In this document: in pieces, positions 57,313 to 64,000 of the stretch
Position numbering within the stretch: the first letter of the stretch is position 1
How the letters are laid out: the number at the start of each line of letters is the position of its first letter
DNA from: Sphingomicrobium marinum
GTDB taxonomy: Bacteria; Pseudomonadota; Alphaproteobacteria; Sphingomonadales; Sphingomonadaceae
DNA: 64,000 nucleotides
Direction: 5' to 3'
NCBI RefSeq assembly: GCF_026157105.1
Contig: NZ_JANPVQ010000001.1
Span: 1,419,501 to 1,483,500 of the forward strand
The notes under the pieces: generated by a model
The model's input: only the letters and a program-made list of their open reading frames with translations
The model's database searches: none
What the model was told of the DNA's origin: nothing
Position numbers and translations under genes: made by a program

Positions 57313-58523
57313 GCTAGATGCTCGCGCGCCTTTGGTTGCGACAGGAAGTCGTTGGGGCTTGCCGTGAGCCCGTAGGCCCCCTGGCAAAACAAAGCGATGA
57401 CGTCACCGACCTGCGTATCCGCCAGCATCACCTCGTCCCCGAGCAGGTCAAGCGGCGTGCACAACCGCCCGACAACGCTGGCTTCCAGCGTGGGTTCGTC
57501 GGCAAAGCGCGAGGCATTAGTGATCGGGTAGTTGCGGCGTAGGAACTGGCCGAGATTGCCCGATGCAGCGAGCACGTGGTGCATGCCGCCATCGGTCGTC
57601 AGGAAGGTCTCGCCGTGGCTTTGCTTACGATCGAGCACGCGGGTGAGGTAGACCCCCGCCTCTCCCACCAGCCAACGACCGAGTTCTAGGATGAACTTCG
57701 TCTCGGAAAGCGCCGGCCGATCCTGCAATCGTTTACCAATGGCGTCGCCGATTACGCTGATATCAAGCGGTTTTTCATTCGCAAAGTAAGGGATGCCAAA
57801 GCCGCCGCCCAAGTTGACTTCCCTAGGCACGATACCGGTTTCCGCAACGAGTTTTTCGGTCAGGTCAATGGTGGCGAGCTGGCTTTCCGCAATGGCTTCC
57901 GCCGATAATGACTGCGATCCGGCGTAAAGATGATATCCTTGGAAATCGGCCCCGGCATCGACGAGGCGGAGCGCGAGCGGTCCGACGCGCTCCGCATCGA
58001 TGCCGAACTGGCTGGCCAGCCCGCCCATCTTCATGCCCGCACCCTTGAGGATGAAGGGCGGGTTGATGCGGATAGCGAGCCTGGGGGTAGTGCCTTGCGC
58101 TTCCGCCACGGCAAGCGCGCGATCGGCCTCGCCCTCGCTTTCGAGGTGAATGGTCACGCCCTTCTGCAGCGCAGCCGCGATGTCGGCGTCGCTCTTGCCA
58201 GGCCCAGCTATGCTGAGCGGCAAGTCGAGTCCGTCGACGCGTTCCAGCTCCCCGCGCGAAGCCAAGTCGAACCCGTCGACCTTCTTCGCCATATGTTCGA
58301 GCAGTGGCCCGTAAGAATTTGCTTTTACGGCATAATGCAGCGCCACGCGATCCGGCATGGCGGCGCGAAATTCTGCGACCTTCGCTTCGATGATGGCCTT
58401 GTCATACACGAATGCAGGCGCGTCAGCCTCGTCGAGCCAGGCGCTTGCGGGTTTGCCGGCGATGACGAGTTCACCGTCGCTGCCAGCCTCGAAGAAAGGC
58501 GGGATCGGGCCCATCGGTTTCAT
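57309..58523 (-). CDS. PLP-dependent decarboxylase, exosortase A system-associated
   Basis: A 404-residue fold-type III PLP enzyme resembling diaminopimelate/ornithine decarboxylases. [15 protein letters not shown] and [20 protein letters not shown] contain the PLP lysine. [13 protein letters not shown] and the C-terminal [15 protein letters not shown] match the subgroup encoded beside exosortase-A loci. The association with an acyl-CoA ligase (overlapping ATGA) and an ACP (60056) identifies this trio. Its role in extracellular polysaccharide/PEP-CTERM export is inferred from context; the exact product is unknown. No exosortase gene lies in the window. Confidence 0.88.
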   Translation of the reverse strand: MKPMGPIPPFFEAGSDGELVIAGKPASAWLDEADAPAFVYDKAIIEAKVAEFRAAMPDRVALHYAVKANSYGPLLEHMAKKVDGFDLASRGELERVDGLDLPLSIAGPGKSDADIAAALQKGVTIHLESEGEADRALAVAEAQGTTPRLAIRINPPFILKGAGMKMGGLASQFGIDAERVGPLALRLVDAGADFQGYHLYAGSQSLSAEAIAESQLATIDLTEKLVAETGIVPREVNLGGGFGIPYFANEKPLDISVIGDAIGKRLQDRPALSETKFILELGRWLVGEAGVYLTRVLDRKQSHGETFLTTDGGMHHVLAASGNLGQFLRRNYPITNASRFADEPTLEASVVGRLCTPLDLLGDEVMLADTQVGDVIALFCQGAYGLTASPNDFLSQPKAREHLA

Positions 58524-59971
58524 GTTGCCATCTCCGCCAGCTTGTTGCGATCGGTCTTGCCTGTCACGGTGCGCGGAAGGCTTTCATGCCACATGATGCG
58601 CTGCGGCATGAACCAGCTCGGCGCATTCAGGCGGAAATGGCGTAAGATGGCGGCGTCGTCACCCTTGCCGGCAAGATGCAGCACGATCGCCGCGCCCAAG
58701 GCTTCATCGGGTTCGGTGGTGACAGCGGCCTCGTGCACTTCGTCTATCTGCTCTGCAACGCGCGTGATTTCATCGGGGCTGATGCGATTGCCGGAGACCT
58801 TGATCATCGCGTCCGCGCGCGCACGGAAGTGCAACAGCCCCTCTTCATCGCGCACAAAGCGGTCGCCCGACCACACCGCGGTGCCGCCATAGTCGCTGTG
58901 CGCGGGGGCGGGGCGGAAGCGGGCGGCGGTCTTCTCGGGCATATTCCAGTAGCCTTGCGAGACCAGCGGGCCGGCCTGCACCAGCTCGCCTTCCTCGCCG
59001 GGATCGCAGGCGCGCCCATCCTCGCGCACGACCATCAGCTCGCTATGCGGGATTGCCTTGCCGACGCTGGTGGGGTGCGTATCGGCGTGCGCGGGGTCGA
59101 GACTGGCGGCGCGAAAGGCTTCGGTAAGGCCGTACATCAGGTGGATGTCGAGATCGCCGAACGCGCCGCGCAATTTGCCCAGCAGCGCCTCGGTCATCGC
59201 GCCGCCGGTGTTGGTGAGCGTGGCGAGGCTAGCCCCCTCCCCGCCCGACCAGTCGAGGCGGACGAGCTGGTGCCAGAGCGGCGGGATGCCGGCGAGATAG
59301 GTGATCTTGTGCCTAGCCACTGACTTCTTGACGTCATTGGGCAAAAGATAGTCGAAAGCAATGACTTGCCCGCCCCCACGCCATGTCGCGAGCAGCTGGT
59401 TCTGGCCGTAATCGAAGGCCAGCGGCATCACGGCGAGATTGCGCGTTTCGGGCGTGATATTCGTATAATCCGCGACTGCATCGGCGCCGTAGGCCAGGTT
59501 GGCGTGGCTCAGCATGACGCCCTTGGGTTTGCCGGTGGAGCCGGAGGTGTAGAGCAGCGCCACAAGGGTTTTGGGGTCATGATTGGACGGCGGGAGCGGA
59601 TCGACTTCCAGCGCCGCCGGATCGACATTGAGCCAGCGCCCTGCCCAGCCGTCAGGCGCGCCGCGCGGCGAGACCATCGTCGCCTCGCAATCCTCGACGA
59701 TGCCCTGCATCTGCGCGGCCTTGAGCGCGGGATTGACCGGCACATGCACCAGCCCCGCGCGCGCCGCCGCCAGCGGCATCAGGCAGGTGGTGAGCGTCTT
59801 GGGTTCCCACGTCGCCACGCGGTCGCCTTTGGCAAAGCCCTGGTCCAGCAGCCACGCCGCCAGCCGCCCGACCATCGCGTCCAATTCGGCATAGGTCAGC
59901 GTGTCGTCTTTGACCGTGAGCGCGGGTGCTTTTGGCTTGCCAAACGTCGTGAGGTGATCGAGCGGGTGCAT
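58520..59971 (-). CDS. AMP-dependent acyl-CoA/ACP ligase, exosortase A system-associated
   Basis: A 483-residue adenylating enzyme. The P-loop-like TLVALLYTSGSTGKPKGVML is complete, as are YGLTEAF, the C-terminal hinge FVRDEEGLLHFRARADAMIK and RTVTGKTDRNKLAEM with the catalytic Lys. The length is short for the family (about 520), but all core motifs remain. It should activate a carboxylate for transfer to the ACP at 60056, from which it is divergent by 84 bases. The genomic pairing with the PLP enzyme is the strongest clue to its role. Confidence 0.9.
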   Translation of the reverse strand: MHPLDHLTTFGKPKAPALTVKDDTLTYAELDAMVGRLAAWLLDQGFAKGDRVATWEPKTLTTCLMPLAAARAGLVHVPVNPALKAAQMQGIVEDCEATMVSPRGAPDGWAGRWLNVDPAALEVDPLPPSNHDPKTLVALLYTSGSTGKPKGVMLSHANLAYGADAVADYTNITPETRNLAVMPLAFDYGQNQLLATWRGGGQVIAFDYLLPNDVKKSVARHKITYLAGIPPLWHQLVRLDWSGGEGASLATLTNTGGAMTEALLGKLRGAFGDLDIHLMYGLTEAFRAASLDPAHADTHPTSVGKAIPHSELMVVREDGRACDPGEEGELVQAGPLVSQGYWNMPEKTAARFRPAPAHSDYGGTAVWSGDRFVRDEEGLLHFRARADAMIKVSGNRISPDEITRVAEQIDEVHEAAVTTEPDEALGAAIVLHLAGKGDDAAILRHFRLNAPSWFMPQRIMWHESLPRTVTGKTDRNKLAEMAT

Positions 59972-60055
59972 TCCCCCTCGCCTAGCGCCCCCGGCCCTTG
60001 CGCGAAAGCCCAGCTTTTTCTAGGGGCGTTGGCTCTACTCAGGAGTTTTCATCAC

Positions 60056-60328
60056 TTGATCGACAGCGACATCGGAATTGTCGACGCGGGGCTCAAGGAC
60101 CTGCTCGCCGAAACGCTCGGCCTCGAACGCGACGCCGTGGCGGAATTCGAGGAAAATACCGAACTGTTCGGCGCGCTACCCGAATTCGATTCGATGGCCG
60201 TCGCGCACTTGCTGACCGCGCTCGAAGAACGGCTCGGCATCGAGATCGAGGATGACGCGGTGGAAGCCGAGGACTTCATGACCTTCGGCCGCCTGACCGC
60301 GATGGCGCGTCGGTTGGCGCTGGGTTAG
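60056..60328 (+). CDS. Acyl carrier protein, exosortase A system-associated
   Basis: A 90-residue carrier protein. The phosphopantetheine serine is in LPEFDSMAVAHLLTALEERL, and helices 2-4 follow (IEIEDDAVEAEDFMTFGRLT). The chain is acidic, as usual. No ATG or GTG is available in frame near the N-terminus; a TTG at 60056 with CAGGAG ten bases upstream gives MIDSDIGIVDAGLKDLLAET. The long open frame upstream (from 59366) is only the antisense shadow of the ligase. It is the partner of the ligase/decarboxylase pair. Confidence 0.85.
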   Translation: MIDSDIGIVDAGLKDLLAETLGLERDAVAEFEENTELFGALPEFDSMAVAHLLTALEERLGIEIEDDAVEAEDFMTFGRLTAMARRLALG

Positions 60329-60346
60329 GACCCCTAGTGGCGGGAC

Positions 60347-60625
60347 CTAAGGTTTCGGATAGCCTTTAATATTCGAGACATCGACGGTGCGAGCCCCAAG
60401 ATGCTGTTCGAATAAACCAGAAATGAGCTGTATTTGGCGTTCTTCCTCACGAGGCGAATACCTCAGGTCCATTTCTTCGGCCTCAAGCACCATACTTGCG
60501 AAATCTTTAGCTGCTAGCGGACCTGTTTCGGGCAGAAAGTCATTGATGTGCTTGCGCCCGCCACAATGGCCGTGATTCACACACAGATCGTGCATCAGGC
60601 CATTCCAACTATTTGGACGCGCCAC
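60347..60625 (-). CDS. Small conserved hypothetical protein
   Basis: A 92-residue protein starting at a GTG (60625) with MARPNSWNGLMHDLCVNHGH and then CGGRKHINDFLPETGPLAAK. The two Cys and the H-x2-CGG pattern (HGHCGGRKHINDF) suggest a small metal or nucleic-acid binding fold, but I recognise no family with certainty. The coding sequence looks less GC-rich than its neighbours, hinting at later acquisition. It is only four bases after trxB, so it may be translated from the trxB message. Confidence 0.55.
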   Translation of the reverse strand: MARPNSWNGLMHDLCVNHGHCGGRKHINDFLPETGPLAAKDFASMVLEAEEMDLRYSPREEERQIQLISGLFEQHLGARTVDVSNIKGYPKP

Positions 60626-60629
60626 AAAT

Positions 60630-63256
<2,627 letters not shown>

Positions 63257-63316
63257 TTAGGGTCGGGCCGCCCTGTTTGGCAACCCGCTATATCGCATCG
63301 GAGTGATTTTTTCGGC

Positions 63317-63664
63317 TTATTCGGCGATCGGTGCCGCGTCGTCGCTAGGCGCCTCGGACGGGACCGGCTCGACCGGCTGCACCGGCGCAGCGGGCGCGAA
63401 CTCGTTGACGAGGCTGGTATCGATCGACACTTCGCGCTCGGACGAGCCGGCAATCGCCGCCAGCGTGATCGAGAGCGCAACGAACAGCGTCGCGAGGATC
63501 GCGGTCGCACGCGTCAGAAAATCGGCCTGGCCGCGCGCGGTCATGAAGCCCGATGACGAACCGCCAACGCCAAGACCGCCGCCTTCCGACTTTTGCATCA
63601 GGATGGAGCCAACGAGCGCAGCCGCAACGAGGCCCTGAACGACAAGAAGGAAGGTGAACAGCAT
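63317..63664 (-). CDS. secG: Preprotein translocase subunit SecG
   Basis: A 115-residue translocon subunit with two transmembrane helices (MLFTFLLVVQGLVAAALVGS and ATAILATLFVALSITLAAIA) around the conserved ILMQKSEGGGLGVGGSSSGF loop. The C-terminal tail is Ala/Pro-rich and acidic (PVEPVPSEAPSDDAAPIAE). It is the typical partner of SecYE and is followed by pyrG, a common alphaproteobacterial order. A strong terminator upstream separates it from the gene at 63790. Confidence 0.94.
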   Translation of the reverse strand: MLFTFLLVVQGLVAAALVGSILMQKSEGGGLGVGGSSSGFMTARGQADFLTRATAILATLFVALSITLAAIAGSSEREVSIDTSLVNEFAPAAPVQPVEPVPSEAPSDDAAPIAE

Positions 63665-63730
63665 GGAGATAGGTCTTTCGGTCTTGGGTATGCGGCGGCG
63701 ATGTAACGGCAGCGCCCGCGCTTTTCAAGC

Positions 63731-63767
63731 AAAAGGGCCGGAGCGCAATGATTGCACCCCGGCCCTT
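63731..63767 (-). terminator. Rho-independent terminator of the gene at 63790
   Basis: On the minus strand, GGGCCGG and CCGGCCC (63735-63741 and 63759-63765) form a perfect seven-base stem extended by further pairs (GTGCAAT/ATTGCGC), followed by TTTT at 63734-63731. It is the strongest terminator in the window. Confidence 0.85.
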
Positions 63768-63789
63768 GTTGCTCTGTCAGGAGGTCGTT

Positions 63790-64000
63790 TTAGAGCTCGT
63801 CGCCCTCAACCTCGGCTTCGACTTCGGCGGTCGCTTCGCCTTCAGCCGGAATGGCGTCGGCGGGGACCTGTGCGAGCAGTTCCTCAGCGGTCAAGCCGAC
63901 GACGAGGCCGTTGGCCGAGGCTGCGGTACCCGAACGCGGAATCTGCACCTTGGCGCCGTTCTCAAGCACCACAGTGACGAGTTCTTCGTCGATAGTGTCG
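63790..64000 (-). CDS. Unknown protein, C-terminal part (runs off window)
   Basis: About 69 codons of a C-terminus are visible: it includes VTVVLENGAKVQIPRSGTAA, then NGLVVGLTAEELLAQVPADA, and ends in an acidic Ala/Glu tail (AEGEATAEVEAEVEGDEL). The frame is open to base 64000, so the start lies outside. In many alphaproteobacteria tpiA or a peptidyl-prolyl isomerase gene precedes secG, but this tail matches neither that I can recognise. A strong terminator follows, so it is the last gene of its unit. Confidence 0.6.
   Translation of the reverse strand, partial: DTIDEELVTVVLENGAKVQIPRSGTAASANGLVVGLTAEELLAQVPADAIPAEGEATAEVEAEVEGDEL

Noticed and set aside
59366-60055. Upstream part of the reading frame that contains the acyl carrier protein
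   Set aside because: Only the last 90 codons resemble an ACP; the rest is antisense to the ligase gene and carries no start with a ribosome binding site.

Overview
The window is a GC-rich, densely packed bacterial chromosome segment, almost certainly from an alphaproteobacterium of the order Sphingomonadales. Three things point there. The order rpsB-tsf-pyrH-frr-uppS-cdsA-dxr-rseP-bamA-ompH-fabZ, and separately pckA/chvI-chvG-hprK-rapZ-EIIA-HPr, is typical of alphaproteobacteria. A CrtZ carotenoid hydroxylase and an exosortase-A-associated ACP/ligase/decarboxylase trio fit pigmented, polysaccharide-secreting sphingomonads. The lpxD/lpxA/lpxB genes that usually sit among bamA and fabZ are absent, as expected for a lineage that replaces LPS with glycosphingolipids. 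I see no insertion sequence, phage gene, CRISPR array or rRNA operon. One tRNA gene (Ser, anticodon TGA) is present.

Layout. 1-6378 (minus): a MBL-fold hydrolase (partial), tatD, metG, holB, tmk, a D,D-carboxypeptidase and an MltB-type transglycosylase, most joined by 1- to 4-base stop/start overlaps. 6474-7961 (plus): tRNA-Ser and a RimB-like protease/RimK pair. 7966-10693 (minus): msrA, crtZ and a membrane-anchored GltB-like FMN protein. 10807-16836 (plus): a TIR-transmembrane-TPR protein, a small acidic lipoprotein, gcdH, lemA and a DUF2207 protein. 16838-17596 (minus): a GNAT enzyme and rpmE. 17711-22189 (plus): a cobalamin riboswitch followed by a TonB receptor/BtuF/BtuC/BtuD operon. 22195-32839 (minus): the long translation/isoprenoid/envelope cluster from rpsB to fabZ. 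33025-33343 (plus): a short SOS-type gene with two LexA boxes. 33306-34819 (minus): pssA and psd. 34953-39616 (plus): icd, a GNAT-nitrilase fusion and a Kef-type antiporter. 39613-41939 (minus): guaB and a CitE-like lyase. 41981-43923 (plus): SPFH/NfeD pair and DUF3597. 43925-46023 (minus): an unknown HxxH protein and pckA. 46202-51813 (plus): ChvI-ChvG, HprK, RapZ, EIIA, HPr, an rRNA methyltransferase and a lipoprotein. 51830-53940 (minus): rmuC and a coiled-coil membrane protein. 54061-54453 (plus): a Cys-rich copper-storage protein. 54450-55614 (minus): def and recR. 55661-57312 (plus): fmt and truA. 57309-59971 (minus) and 60056-60328 (plus): the exosortase-A trio. 60347-64000 (minus): a small unknown gene, trxB, pyrG, secG and a partial unknown gene.

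How the genes work together. The minus-strand cluster couples ribosome function (S2, EF-Ts, RRF) to pyrimidine nucleotide supply (PyrH), undecaprenyl and CDP-diacylglycerol synthesis, site-2 proteolysis and outer-membrane assembly (BamA, Skp). ChvG/ChvI with HprK/RapZ/EIIA/HPr forms the regulatory PTS and envelope-stress module that in related bacteria adjusts carbon metabolism, including pckA next door. The Btu operon takes up cobalamin under riboswitch control.

The most novel-looking items are: (1) a 79-residue single-pass membrane protein driven by a TTGACA promoter that carries two GAAC-N7-GAAC LexA boxes, a candidate SOS division inhibitor; (2) a third such box just upstream of rmuC; (3) the TIR-TM-TolB-like-TPR protein; (4) a cobalamin receptor and binding protein that both appear to lack a normal signal peptide; and (5) an 11-base perfect inverted repeat that buries the ribosome binding site of the GNAT-nitrilase fusion gene.
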